A DNA stretch of 64,000 nt from an uncultured Clostridia bacterium (GTDB lineage: Bacteria > Bacillota > Clostridia > Oscillospirales > Acutalibacteraceae). How positions within the stretch are numbered: the first letter of the stretch is position 1; each line of letters starts with the position of its first letter. The stretch spans positions 1-64,000 of the forward strand of contig CALWVM010000003.1 of NCBI GenBank assembly GCA_944384985.1, read 5' to 3'. A program made the position numbers and the translations under genes. Positions 35,285-43,323 of the stretch are shown piece after piece. Under the pieces are notes generated by a model. The model was not told the DNA's origin, did not search any database, and was given only the letters and a program-made list of their open reading frames with translations.

Positions 35285-35461
35285 TTACTTATACTTTCTC
35301 TTTCGAGCGGCTTCCGATTTCTTTTTTCTCTTAACGGAAGGCTTTTCATAGTGCTCTCTTTTCCGCACTTCTTGAATAACGCCGTCACGAGAGGTTTGCC
35401 GTTTGAAGCGGCGAAGCGCACTATCCAGGGATTCGTTTTCCTTGACCTTGACCTGGCTCAT
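35285..35461 (-). CDS. rpsU: Ribosomal protein bS21
   Basis: 58 residues from the ATG at 35461, preceded by GGGAGGG; the open frame continues upstream without ribosome site. bS21 is a small basic 30S protein near the mRNA exit. [17 protein letters not shown] and the Lys/Arg-rich tail ([15 protein letters not shown]) identify it. It has a consensus promoter and a strong terminator of its own. Confidence 0.95.
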   Translation of the reverse strand: MSQVKVKENESLDSALRRFKRQTSRDGVIQEVRKREHYEKPSVKRKKKSEAARKRKYK

Positions 35462-35498
35462 CTGATTCCCTCCCTTAACTTTATCAAAATGCCTTGTA

Positions 35499-35527
35499 AT
35501 TATACAACAAGCCATTTCCCGTGTCAA
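35499..35527 (-). promoter_or_regulatory. Consensus promoter of rpsU
   Basis: TTGACA (35527-35522), 17-base spacer, TATAAT (35504-35499). Confidence 0.9.
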
Positions 35528-35652
35528 GCCATATTCCGCAGAAAGCCGCCGGGTTATGTGAAAAATCCCACAAAAGGCGGTGCAAATTCGCACTTCCGAA
35601 AGCGTTATCTGCAAAAATTTACAAATCGTTCACAAGTTCCCTATAAGGCCGC

Positions 35653-36234
35653 TCAGCGCAGCTTGTCCAGCGGCAGCTCGTATGCCGGCAGGAAGTCGGC
35701 AAGGAAAATCTCCGCTTCAGGGCACGCAAGTCCTTGAAGCAGCTTTTTCGTCGATTTTTCCGCTTCGCGGAACTCTGTGTTGCCCGCCTTGCGTTCTTCA
35801 ATGCATTTGATGTATGCCGAAAGCTTATCCGCCGCTTTCACAAGCGCCCACAGCGGGGCGTCATCTTCTTCCGCGACGAGCAGCGGGTCGTATTCCGCGC
35901 GCAGATCCTCCGGCAGCATGGCAAGCAGCCGCGCGCCCGCGCTCTTTTCCACCTCGGCAAACGCCGAGCGCATATCGCCGCTGAAATATTTGACCGGCGT
36001 GGGCATATCGCCCGTGATGCTTTCGGGAGCGTCGTGATAAAGTCCCAACAGCGCGGCACGCGAGGCGTCATAGTTTTTCCCAAGCCGCCGGTTGCCGATG
36101 ACCGCCAGCGCATGCGCGAGCACGGCGACTTCGTAGGAATGCTGGCTCAGCGTCTCATAAGTCGTGTTGCGCATGAGCGCCCAGCGGTTGATGTATTTGA
36201 TGCGGGAAAGGTAAGCAAAAAAACTGTTCTTCAT
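35653..36234 (-). CDS. YfbR-like HD-domain 5'-deoxynucleotidase
   Basis: 193 residues from the ATG at 36234; longer in-frame starts would run into the upstream terminator. The HD metal site is seen in LSQHSYEVAVLAHAL (His), LYHDAPE (His-Asp) and a later KAADKLSAYIKC (Asp). The order and the SRIKYINRWALMRNT opening match YfbR, which dephosphorylates dNMPs. It is followed by rpsU after 191 bases. Confidence 0.85.
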   Translation of the reverse strand: MKNSFFAYLSRIKYINRWALMRNTTYETLSQHSYEVAVLAHALAVIGNRRLGKNYDASRAALLGLYHDAPESITGDMPTPVKYFSGDMRSAFAEVEKSAGARLLAMLPEDLRAEYDPLLVAEEDDAPLWALVKAADKLSAYIKCIEERKAGNTEFREAEKSTKKLLQGLACPEAEIFLADFLPAYELPLDKLR

Positions 36235-36299
36235 GGTTTCCAAAGTATGCCGTGCCACATTTGCGGCCGGTTTCTCCTTGCTGTTTTTCTTAAAGCGCG

Positions 36300-36329
36300 T
36301 CAAGAAAAGCCCGCCGAAAGCGGGCTTTT
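36300..36329 (-). terminator. Terminator of the DUF4474 lipoprotein gene
   Basis: A perfect 10-bp stem (36305-36314 with 36320-36329), 5-base loop, and T-rich exit on the minus strand. Confidence 0.85.
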
Positions 36330-36337
36330 CAGATCGT

Positions 36338-37258
36338 TTAATAGTTCAGTGCGCCAGCGTGATACCAGAGGATATAGAAATCAAAACCGCTGCGGCGGTA
36401 AGTGTCGTATTGCGTGGTTGCGTTGCCCTCTTTGAAGCCCGCCGCCTTGAGGCCGCTTTCCATCGCGCTCGCCATAGAGCCGTTGAAGGTGCGGATGCGA
36501 GCGGACATCACCATTTCGGCAGGCGTGACCGTACCCACCTTAAAACCGGTCAGCCACCAGTGCTGCTGCCAACTGCGGGTAAAATAGGCGTTCCCGCTGC
36601 GGTAGTCGGCGGGGGTGAGATACATCGTGTAGGACATATACATCATGTGGTCGTCATCCACGCAGTAGTAGAGCTCGTCGGTCTGGCCGGGCGCCTTGTT
36701 GTAAATGCCGATCTCTGCGCCGCCGAACACGCCGTACTGCCCTTTCCAGAGCTGGATGCGCCAATCTAAGCCACCGGTAGTGAAGTCAATGCGGGTGGTC
36801 TGGAAGCGCATGTTGCCCAAGGGCGCCAGTGCGTCATAGTGCTGTATGTAGTTTGCCGAACGCTGCCAGCTGTCGATCTCAGTATAGAAGATGCCCTGAT
36901 CGGGGTCATAATTGTAACCGAACGCGTTGATGAGGTTCGCGACCAAAGACAGCGACGCACCGCTGCTTGATGCGATGTCCCCCACATTCATCCCGCCGGA
37001 ACTGTTGTTTCCGCCGCCGCTGTTGCTGTTCCCGCTGCTTGCGCTGCGCGTGGTAGAAGGCGCCGTGGTCGCGGGGGCGGTCGTCGTGGTCGTGCCGGCT
37101 GTTGCAGATGCCGCACGTGTCGTTGCGGGCGCTGCGATCGCATTTGTGCCGCGGGTGATCTCCGCTTCGTCAGCGTTGTCCCCGCAGGATGCGAAAGTGC
37201 ACACGACCAATGCCAATGCGAGTATCGCTGCAAAGATCCGTTTTCCGTTCAAGCGCAT
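36338..37258 (-). CDS. DUF4474-domain lipoprotein
   Basis: 306 residues from the ATG at 37258 (AAAGG upstream). Signal peptide with lipobox FASC, so Cys25 is the likely lipidated residue. A Thr/Ala/Ser/Gly-rich linker (about 45-95) resembles a surface stalk. The folded part begins at NAFGYNYDPDQGIFYTEID and contains SWQRSANYIQHYD, LWKGQYG and GAEIGIYNK, which match DUF4474, a domain found in Clostridia and of unknown function. Own promoter and terminator. Confidence 0.8.
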   Translation of the reverse strand: MRLNGKRIFAAILALALVVCTFASCGDNADEAEITRGTNAIAAPATTRAASATAGTTTTTAPATTAPSTTRSASSGNSNSGGGNNSSGGMNVGDIASSSGASLSLVANLINAFGYNYDPDQGIFYTEIDSWQRSANYIQHYDALAPLGNMRFQTTRIDFTTGGLDWRIQLWKGQYGVFGGAEIGIYNKAPGQTDELYYCVDDDHMMYMSYTMYLTPADYRSGNAYFTRSWQQHWWLTGFKVGTVTPAEMVMSARIRTFNGSMASAMESGLKAAGFKEGNATTQYDTYRRSGFDFYILWYHAGALNY

Positions 37259-37348
37259 AAAACCAACCTTTCCTCTCTCATTCCCGCGCGGGAGACTGCC
37301 CGCGTTCCTTTGTAGCTTATGCACAATACTTTTTGGCGTTACAGCGCC

Positions 37349-37377
37349 ATTATCGCACAAATCAGCACTTCTGTCAA
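37349..37377 (-). promoter_or_regulatory. Promoter of the DUF4474 lipoprotein gene
   Basis: TTGACA (37377-37372), 17-base spacer, GATAAT (37354-37349). Confidence 0.75.
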
Positions 37378-37383
37378 TATTTA

Positions 37384-37412
37384 TTGCTTTTTTCCATGAT
37401 TTGTGCTACGCT
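37384..37412 (+). promoter_or_regulatory. Candidate promoter of sahH
   Basis: TTGCTT (37384-37389), 17-base spacer ending TGC, TACGCT (37407-37412). I could not recognise an SAH riboswitch in the 60-base leader. Confidence 0.45.
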
Positions 37413-37474
37413 GAAAATAATTTTTAAGGCGAAGGGGATTCAATTCCCTTGCCGGAGTAAGGGAGCGTATAAAA

Positions 37475-38719
37475 TTGAGCGAGATTCGGGACCTCGGGCT
37501 GTATCCGTCGGGTGAGCAGAAAATCCGGTGGGTCATGGGGTATATGCCGCTTTTGTCGGGCCTTGCGCGGGATTTTGCCGAAAGCAAGCCCTTTTCGGGA
37601 CTGCGTGTGGCGCTTTCCGTCCATTTGGAGGCAAAAACCGCCTACCTTTGCCGTGTGCTGCAAATCGGCGGCGCGGAGATGTTTGTGACGGGCAGCAATC
37701 CGCTTTCGACACAGGATGACATTGCTGCGGCTCTTGTGCACGGCGGCATGGAGGTCTTTGCCGTACACGGTGCGGACGAGCCGACCTATCACCGGCACTT
37801 GGAACAAGTCATTTTGCATCGTCCGAACCTCATTATTGACGACGGCGGCGATCTTGTAAACCTGCTGCACAACGAACATCCGGAACTGCTCGGCAACGTC
37901 ATCGGCGGCTGTGAGGAGACGACCACAGGCATTTTGCGTCTTGCCGCCATGGCAAAAGCTAAACAGCTGCGTTTCCCGATGATGGCGGTCAACAACGCGA
38001 AGTGCAAATACCTGTTTGACAACCGCTACGGCACGGGGCAGTCGGTGTTTGACGGCATCAACCGCACGACCAACCTGATTGTCGCGGGCAAAACCGTTGT
38101 GGTCGCGGGCTACGGCTGGTGCGGCAAAGGCGTTTCCATGCGGGCGAAAGGCCTCGGCGCAAAGGTCGTGGTCACCGAGGTGGACTCGGTCAAGGCGATG
38201 GAGGCGGTCATGGATGGGTTTACCGTGATGCCCATGGAAGAGGCCGCCGCAATCGGCGATCTGTTCATCACGGTGACGGGCTGCCGCGATGTCATTACGG
38301 AAGTTGCCATGCAGCGCATGAAAGACGGCGCACTGCTTTGCAACGCGGGCCATTTTAATGTTGAGATCAACGTCGGCGATCTGGAACGTCTCGCCGTGGA
38401 AACCTACGAAAGCCGTAAAAACATCACGGGTTACCGCATGGCGGACGGGCGTGTGCTGCACCTGCTCGCCGAGGGGCGGCTCGTAAATCTCGCCGCAGGT
38501 GACGGGCACCCGGCGGAGATCATGGATATGAGCTTTGCCATTCAGGCACTGTCTGCGCAGTACCTCGCGCAGAACGCCGGGAAGCTTTCGGCGGACGTCC
38601 ACGCCGTGCCCGAGGAAATCGACCGGGAAGTGGCGCGCCGCAAGCTCACGGCATGGGGCGTTTCGGTGGATACACTCACCCCCGAACAGGAAGCGTACCT
38701 GCACAGTTGGAACGTGTGA
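37475..38719 (+). CDS. ahcY: Adenosylhomocysteinase
   Basis: 414 residues from a TTG at 37475, with GGGAG nine bases upstream. It hydrolyses S-adenosylhomocysteine to adenosine and homocysteine. Motifs: LSVHLEAKTAYL, FVTGSNPLSTQDD, IDDGGDL, GCEETTTGI, AVNNAKCKYLFDNRYGTG (catalytic Lys/Asp/Asn region) and VVAGYGWCGKGV, the NAD-binding loop. NAD is tightly bound in this family. It is a single gene ending at a long hairpin shared with the convergent ACT-protein gene. Confidence 0.95.
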   Translation: MSEIRDLGLYPSGEQKIRWVMGYMPLLSGLARDFAESKPFSGLRVALSVHLEAKTAYLCRVLQIGGAEMFVTGSNPLSTQDDIAAALVHGGMEVFAVHGADEPTYHRHLEQVILHRPNLIIDDGGDLVNLLHNEHPELLGNVIGGCEETTTGILRLAAMAKAKQLRFPMMAVNNAKCKYLFDNRYGTGQSVFDGINRTTNLIVAGKTVVVAGYGWCGKGVSMRAKGLGAKVVVTEVDSVKAMEAVMDGFTVMPMEEAAAIGDLFITVTGCRDVITEVAMQRMKDGALLCNAGHFNVEINVGDLERLAVETYESRKNITGYRMADGRVLHLLAEGRLVNLAAGDGHPAEIMDMSFAIQALSAQYLAQNAGKLSADVHAVPEEIDREVARRKLTAWGVSVDTLTPEQEAYLHSWNV

Positions 38720-38741
38720 GAGACACCCCCGCAATATAAGC

Positions 38742-38781
38742 AGCAACAGCCAAGCGGCCATGTAGCCGCTTGGCTGTTGCT
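38742..38781. terminator. 17-bp perfect inverted repeat between convergent genes
   Basis: Arms 38742-38758 and 38765-38781 pair perfectly around a 6-base loop. It lies between the convergent sahH and ACT genes. T runs are poor on both sides, so it may end transcription by strength of the stem alone. Confidence 0.65.
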
Positions 38782-38799
38782 ATCTATAAAAGGAGCAGG

Positions 38800-39165
38800 T
38801 TAAAGCACGGCATATCCCGCTTTGGACAACACATCCAACGCCTTTTGGAAGTTTTCCGTTTTTGTAAAAATGTAATCCGTATCATAGGTGGAAACGGCGA
38901 AAATCCCAATGCCGTTTTCCGCAAGATGCGCGGATATGGCAGACAAAATCCCAACAAGGGAAAAGTCCAATGTTCCCCGCACACGGAATGCGTGCCAGCC
39001 GTCCTCGCGCGCGGTCGTATTTTTCGGCACATCTGCCGTGTGGCAGACCAAAGAGTGCTCGGCATCCGTGCGTGCGGCAAAGCAGAAAGCCTTTTCAAAA
39101 TCCACTTCGGAAAAATCCTGCACTTTGCATACGGAAAAATCACCTTGCAGGGTTTCGATTTCCAT
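38800..39165 (-). CDS. ACT-domain protein
   Basis: 121 residues. Two ACT-like halves are visible, the second starting near LDFSLVGILSAISAHLAENGIGIFAVSTYDTDYIF, which carries the typical ligand-interface pattern. No catalytic domain is attached. Free-standing ACT proteins of this size are thought to sense amino acids; the ligand is unknown here. It may share a transcript with nothing else; a ppdK terminator lies upstream. Confidence 0.8.
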   Translation of the reverse strand: MEIETLQGDFSVCKVQDFSEVDFEKAFCFAARTDAEHSLVCHTADVPKNTTAREDGWHAFRVRGTLDFSLVGILSAISAHLAENGIGIFAVSTYDTDYIFTKTENFQKALDVLSKAGYAVL

Positions 39166-39194
39166 ATATCTCTCCTCTTTTCACACAATACGCA

Positions 39195-39230
39195 GAAAAA
39201 CAGGCGTACCACTTTTGCGGTACGCCTGTT
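39195..39230 (-). terminator. ppdK terminator
   Basis: A perfect 12-bp stem (39199-39210 with 39219-39230) and a T run on the minus strand (39200-39196). Confidence 0.85.
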
Positions 39231-39248
39231 GCAATTTGTCTACTGCAT

Positions 39249-41876
39249 TCAGCTGTTCTTGATTGCAGCCTGTGCCGCCGCAAGGCGCGCGATCGGCACG
39301 CGGAACGGGGAGCAGGAAACGTAGTCAAGCCCGATCTCTTGGCAGAATTCCACAGAGGACGGATCGCCGCCGTGCTCGCCGCAGATGCCGCAATGCAGGT
39401 TCGGGCGGGTCGCCTTACCCTTTTCGACAGCCATCTTCATGAGCATACCGACGCCCTTCTGGTCGAGCTTCGCGAACGGGTCGTTCTCATAGATCTTATT
39501 ATCATAGTAAGCATCCAGGAACTTGCCCGCGTCATCACGGGAGAAACCGAAGGTCATCTGCGTCAGGTCGTTCGTACCGAAGCAGAAGAATTCCGCTTCC
39601 GTCGCGATCTCGTCGGCGGTGAGCGCCGCGCGCGGGATCTCGATCATGGTGCCGACTTCATATTTGAGGTCCACACCGGCGTCTGCGATTTCTTTGTCCG
39701 CCGTCTCAACAACGATGTTCTTAACGAACTTCAGCTCTTTGACTTCGCCGACGAGCGGGATCATGATCTCAGGCGCAACGTTCCAATCCGGATGTTTCTT
39801 CTTGACATTGATCGCCGCACGGATGACCGCAGAGGTCTGCATTTTGGCGATTTCCGGATAGGTGACCGCCAGACGGCAGCCGCGGTGGCCCATCATCGGG
39901 TTGAATTCGTGAAGGCCTGCAATGATCGCTTTGATGGCTTCCACGGATTTGCCCTGCGCCTTGGCAAGCGCTTCGATGTCCGCTTCCTCGGTGGGAACGA
40001 ACTCGTGCAGCGGCGGGTCAAGGAAGCGGATGGTTACGGGGTTGCCCTCCAGCGCTTCATACAGCTTTTCGAAGTCGCCCTGCTGATACGGCAGGATCTT
40101 CTCAAGCGCCTTTTCTCTTTCTTCCGCCGTGTCGGCGCAGATCATCTCGCGGAACGCCGCGATTCTGTCTGCTTCAAAGAACATGTGCTCCGTACGGCAA
40201 AGACCGATGCCTTCTGCGCCGAGCTCACGCGCTTTCTTCGCGTCCGCCGGGGTGTCGGCGTTCGTGCGGACCTGCATCGTGCGGAACTCATCTGCCCACT
40301 GCATGATCCGGCCGAATTCGCCCGCGATCTCTGCATCGACGGCCGGGATGATGCCGTCGTAGATGTTACCGGTGGAGCCGTCGATCGAAATATAGTCGCC
40401 CTCATGGTAGGTCTTGCCCGCCAGGGTGAACTGTTTGTTTTCTTCGTCCATGACGATGTCGCCGCAGCCGGAGACGCAGCAGGTGCCCATGCCGCGCGCC
40501 ACGACCGCCGCGTGGGAGGTCATGCCGCCGCGAACGGTCAGGATGCCCTGCGAAGCCTTCATGCCGGTGATGTCCTCGGGAGAAGTCTCGAGACGCACAA
40601 GCACGACCTTTTCACCGCGCTTATTCCACTCTTCCGCATCCTCCGCGCTGAAGACGATCTTGCCGCACGCAGCGCCGGGGGAAGCGCCGAGGCCCTTGCC
40701 TGCGGGCGTTGCCGCCTTGAGCGCTTTCGCGTCGAACTGCGGGTGCAGAAGGGAGTCGAGGTTTCTCGGGTCGATCATGGCGACGGCCTGCTTTTTGTCG
40801 ATCATGCCCTCGTCCACGAGGTCGCAGGCAATCTTGAGCGCCGCTTTCGCGGTACGCTTGCCGTTACGGGTCTGCAGCATGTAGAGTTTGCCCTCTTCGA
40901 CAGTGAACTCCATATCCTGCATGTCGCGATAGTGGTCTTCGAGGATCTTGCAGACTTCGGTGAACTGCTTGAACGCCTCGGGGAATTTCTGTTCCATCTC
41001 ACGGATAGGCATCGGGGTGCGAACGCCGGCCACGACGTCTTCGCCCTGCGCATTGGTCAAGAATTCGCCGAACAGGCCTTTTTCACCGGTCGCCGGGTCA
41101 CGCGTGAACGCGACGCCCGTGCCGCAGTCGTCGCCCATGTTGCCGAACGCCATCATCTGGACGTTAACGGCGGTACCCCACGAATAAGGGATATCGTTGT
41201 CGCGGCGGTAAACGTTTGCGCGGGGGTTATCCCAGGAACGGAAGACCGCTTCGATAGCGCCCATGAGCTGGACCTTCGGGTCGGTCGGGAAGTCTTCGCC
41301 GATCTTGGATTTGTATTCCGCCTTGAACTGTTCCGCCAGCTCTTTGAGGTCGTCAGCGGTCAGCTCGACGTCCTGCGTGACGCCGCGTTTTTCCTTCATC
41401 TCGTCGATGAGCTGCTCAAAATACTTCTTGCCGACTTCCATAACAACGTCGGAATACATCTGGATAAATCTTCTATAGCAGTCCCAAGCCCAACGGGGGT
41501 TGCCGGACTTCGCCGCCATGACCTCGACGACGTCTTCGTTCAAGCCAAGGTTCAGGATGGTGTCCATCATGCCGGGCATGGAAGCGCGCGCGCCGGAACG
41601 AACCGACACAAGCAGCGGGTTTTCCTTATCGCCGAACTTTTTGCCGGTGATCTCTTCCATCTTGGCGATGTACTCCATGATCTGTGCCTTGATCTCATCG
41701 TTGATCTTTCTGCCGTCCTCATAGTACTGCGTGCAGGCTTCGGTGGTGATGGTGAAGCCCTGCGGGACGGGCAGACCCAGCCCGGTCATTTCAGCAAGGT
41801 TTGCGCCTTTGCCGCCGAGCAGGTTGCGCATGTCCTTGTTCCCCTCCGAGAACAGGTACACATACTTTTTACTCAT
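39249..41876 (-). CDS. ppdK: Pyruvate, phosphate dikinase
   Basis: 875 residues from the ATG at 41876, eight bases after GGAGG. It interconverts pyruvate, ATP and Pi with PEP, AMP and PPi, a common glycolytic or gluconeogenic enzyme in anaerobes. The N-terminal ATP-grasp domain starts KGANLAEMTGLGLPVPQGF. The swivelling domain has the phospho-His in GGMTSHAAVVARGMG. The C-terminal PEP/pyruvate barrel has ECGTND-like CFGTNDLTQM and the catalytic Cys region NLHCGICGEHGGD. Gene is monocistronic. Confidence 0.97.
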   Translation of the reverse strand: MSKKYVYLFSEGNKDMRNLLGGKGANLAEMTGLGLPVPQGFTITTEACTQYYEDGRKINDEIKAQIMEYIAKMEEITGKKFGDKENPLLVSVRSGARASMPGMMDTILNLGLNEDVVEVMAAKSGNPRWAWDCYRRFIQMYSDVVMEVGKKYFEQLIDEMKEKRGVTQDVELTADDLKELAEQFKAEYKSKIGEDFPTDPKVQLMGAIEAVFRSWDNPRANVYRRDNDIPYSWGTAVNVQMMAFGNMGDDCGTGVAFTRDPATGEKGLFGEFLTNAQGEDVVAGVRTPMPIREMEQKFPEAFKQFTEVCKILEDHYRDMQDMEFTVEEGKLYMLQTRNGKRTAKAALKIACDLVDEGMIDKKQAVAMIDPRNLDSLLHPQFDAKALKAATPAGKGLGASPGAACGKIVFSAEDAEEWNKRGEKVVLVRLETSPEDITGMKASQGILTVRGGMTSHAAVVARGMGTCCVSGCGDIVMDEENKQFTLAGKTYHEGDYISIDGSTGNIYDGIIPAVDAEIAGEFGRIMQWADEFRTMQVRTNADTPADAKKARELGAEGIGLCRTEHMFFEADRIAAFREMICADTAEEREKALEKILPYQQGDFEKLYEALEGNPVTIRFLDPPLHEFVPTEEADIEALAKAQGKSVEAIKAIIAGLHEFNPMMGHRGCRLAVTYPEIAKMQTSAVIRAAINVKKKHPDWNVAPEIMIPLVGEVKELKFVKNIVVETADKEIADAGVDLKYEVGTMIEIPRAALTADEIATEAEFFCFGTNDLTQMTFGFSRDDAGKFLDAYYDNKIYENDPFAKLDQKGVGMLMKMAVEKGKATRPNLHCGICGEHGGDPSSVEFCQEIGLDYVSCSPFRVPIARLAAAQAAIKNS

Positions 41877-41965
41877 GCAAATACCTCCATTTATTGATAC
41901 GCTTGGGAAGTTATGGTTGTCCGAACGCAGCACAGGCCGCGTCCGGGCACAGAGAACCAACAGTT

Positions 41966-41971
41966 ATTTTA
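41966..41971 (-). promoter_or_regulatory. Candidate -10 of the ppdK promoter
   Basis: TAAAAT preceded by TGG (extended -10); no good -35 was found. It lies 90 bases before the start codon. Confidence 0.35.
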
Positions 41972-42077
41972 CCATAATCTTTTCAGAATTTCCATAGTTT
42001 TCTTGATTTTTCCGTACATTTTATAGTTTTGCGGCAATAGGGGCGTCTTTTTTTCGGTTTTTATGGATTTTGCACAA

Positions 42078-42112
42078 CCGCCCCGCAGCAGCGGGAAGCT
42101 GCCGCGGGGCGG
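42078..42112 (-). terminator. Hairpin after the small lipoprotein gene
   Basis: CCGCCCCGC and GCGGGGCGG arms with a further 5-bp inner stem. The exit on the minus strand is only weakly T-rich, so terminator function is likely but not certain. Confidence 0.55.
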
Positions 42113-42123
42113 ATACCGTCATT

Positions 42124-42714
42124 TTATGCGTCAAGCTGCGCCTGGAACTGCGGCAGCAGCATCTTTTTGGTCGTTGTGAACACCAGGTAGCCCGAAGCGG
42201 CGTTGTAGCCGTCGTTGCCGGTAAGCCCGCCGGTGCGTTTGATCTCTGTGCAGTCCTCGGAAACGCCGTATACATATTTCAGCGTGTCGGCGTTGCGCAG
42301 ACGTTTGCCGGACGCATCGGTTTTGCCGTCAAACTGCCAGACCTGGTTGCTGTCGCTTGCGGGCTCGGTATAGACTGCCGCAAGAAGCGACGTGTCCAAG
42401 CCATATTTTTCGGCCACTGCCCGGATAAATTTGTTGTTCGGATCGTCCGTAAACATCGTTGTATAGTCCTCTTCGGGTAAAGTCAGCCCATACGGAAGGG
42501 TTGTTTCTGCCTGGGTCGTCTGCGCGGCGGCTTGCGTTTGCCCGCCGCCGGAAGGCGCTTGGGTGTCCGCCGGTGCAGTCTGTGCGGCAACGGTCGTTTG
42601 CACGGCGGGAGCAGTCGTGGTTTTCTCCCCGGAAGCCGCACGATTCCCGCAGGCGCAAAGCAGCAGGAGCACAGCGCAGAGCGCGACAACCCGGCAATAT
42701 TTCATAGCAGGCAT
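42124..42714 (-). CDS. Small lipoprotein with Thr/Ala/Gln-rich linker
   Basis: 197 residues from the ATG at 42714, six bases after AAAGGAGG. Lipobox LCAC with Cys22. Residues about 30-75 are a low-complexity Thr/Ala/Gln stalk, like that of the DUF4474 lipoprotein 5 kb away. The C-terminal domain (DDPNNKFIRAVAEKYGLDTSLLAAVY, then VWQFDG) is not one I recognise. It should be anchored on the outer face of the membrane. The terminator at 42743-42773 lies just upstream, so it depends on read-through or an unseen promoter. Confidence 0.7.
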   Translation of the reverse strand: MPAMKYCRVVALCAVLLLLCACGNRAASGEKTTTAPAVQTTVAAQTAPADTQAPSGGGQTQAAAQTTQAETTLPYGLTLPEEDYTTMFTDDPNNKFIRAVAEKYGLDTSLLAAVYTEPASDSNQVWQFDGKTDASGKRLRNADTLKYVYGVSEDCTEIKRTGGLTGNDGYNAASGYLVFTTTKKMLLPQFQAQLDA

Positions 42715-42742
42715 CCTGCGCCTCCTTTCCGGTTGTGTAACG

Positions 42743-42773
42743 AAAAATCGGCGGCGCAAAAAACGCCGCCGAT
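42743..42773 (-). terminator. Strong terminator directly after the mini-peptide gene
   Basis: A perfect 10-bp G+C stem (42747-42756 with 42764-42773), T-rich loop and a T run, 15 bases beyond the stop of the peptide gene. Confidence 0.9.
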
Positions 42774-42787
42774 CCCGCTGCGCAAGC

Positions 42788-42931
42788 TTACGCGAACAGC
42801 CCGACGATTTTGCCGATGATGTCCGAGAAGAAAGCCGTGATCTGATCCACCGGAAGGCCGGCACCCTCCAGAAGGGCCATCAGCTGCGCGAGCGCTTCGT
42901 TGATCGAAGTCAGAATCGCGTTGAAATCCAT
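42788..42931 (-). CDS. 47-residue amphipathic peptide of unknown function
   Basis: Start chosen at the ATG at 42931, nine bases after AAAGGAG; an in-frame ATG at 42940 touches the ribosome site. The product begins MDFNAILTSINEALAQL and ends DIIGKIVGLFA. It has no signal peptide and no Cys, is mildly acidic, and its two segments (residues 1-22 and 27-47) have hydrophobic residues at helical spacing, so it may lie on a membrane or form a helical hairpin. The gene has a near-consensus extended -10 promoter and an immediate strong terminator, which argues for a real and well-expressed monocistronic gene. I do not recognise the family. Confidence 0.65.
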   Translation of the reverse strand: MDFNAILTSINEALAQLMALLEGAGLPVDQITAFFSDIIGKIVGLFA

Positions 42932-42969
42932 GGTTTGCATCTCCTTTCCTTTCCCAAATTTACATCCCA

Positions 42970-42998
42970 ATTATAGCAAGCCTTTTTGCAGTTGGCAA
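42970..42998 (-). promoter_or_regulatory. Strong promoter of the mini-peptide gene
   Basis: TTGCCA (42998-42993), 17-base spacer ending TGC, TATAAT (42975-42970): extended -10 with consensus hexamer. The rest of the interval up to 43227 is A+T-rich and shows no gene. Confidence 0.85.
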
Positions 42999-43227
42999 GA
43001 CAAAACAGTGAAAATGTTAAACAAAAAGTCACTCTCGGTTTTGTGAATTTTCCCATATTTGTTTGGACTTTTCAATTGCTTTCGAAAGCTATGCATCATT
43101 TTACCATGGTTTTGCCTATAAACGCATCCCGTCCGCTTGTTCCTTTCCTTTTAGCTAAATAACATTTATTCTGTTTTTGTGAGAGCTTTGTTCGTGCAGA
43201 TGTGTGTAGGTCCGTGCGTGGTTTTTA

Positions 43228-43256
43228 TTGAATTTCCGCAAAAAGCATGCTACTAT
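43228..43256 (+). promoter_or_regulatory. Promoter of the RNA methyltransferase gene
   Basis: TTGAAT (43228-43233), 17-base spacer ending TGC, TACTAT (43251-43256). Confidence 0.7.
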
Positions 43257-43323
43257 TCTTAACAGGAGCCCGGCGCGGCGATGGCACACACGGCGCGGCA
43301 AAGGGCAAAAGCGAGGTGTCTGT

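Noticed and set aside
37413-37474. SAH or SAM riboswitch before sahH
   Set aside because: The leader is only about 60 bases and I could not find the conserved core of either class.
37424-38761. A 445-codon frame on the minus strand
   Set aside because: Antisense to sahH, without motifs or a plausible start signal.
38970-41897. A 975-codon frame on the plus strand
   Set aside because: It is the antisense shadow of ppdK and the ACT-protein gene; its composition is His/Arg-rich and it shows no domain.
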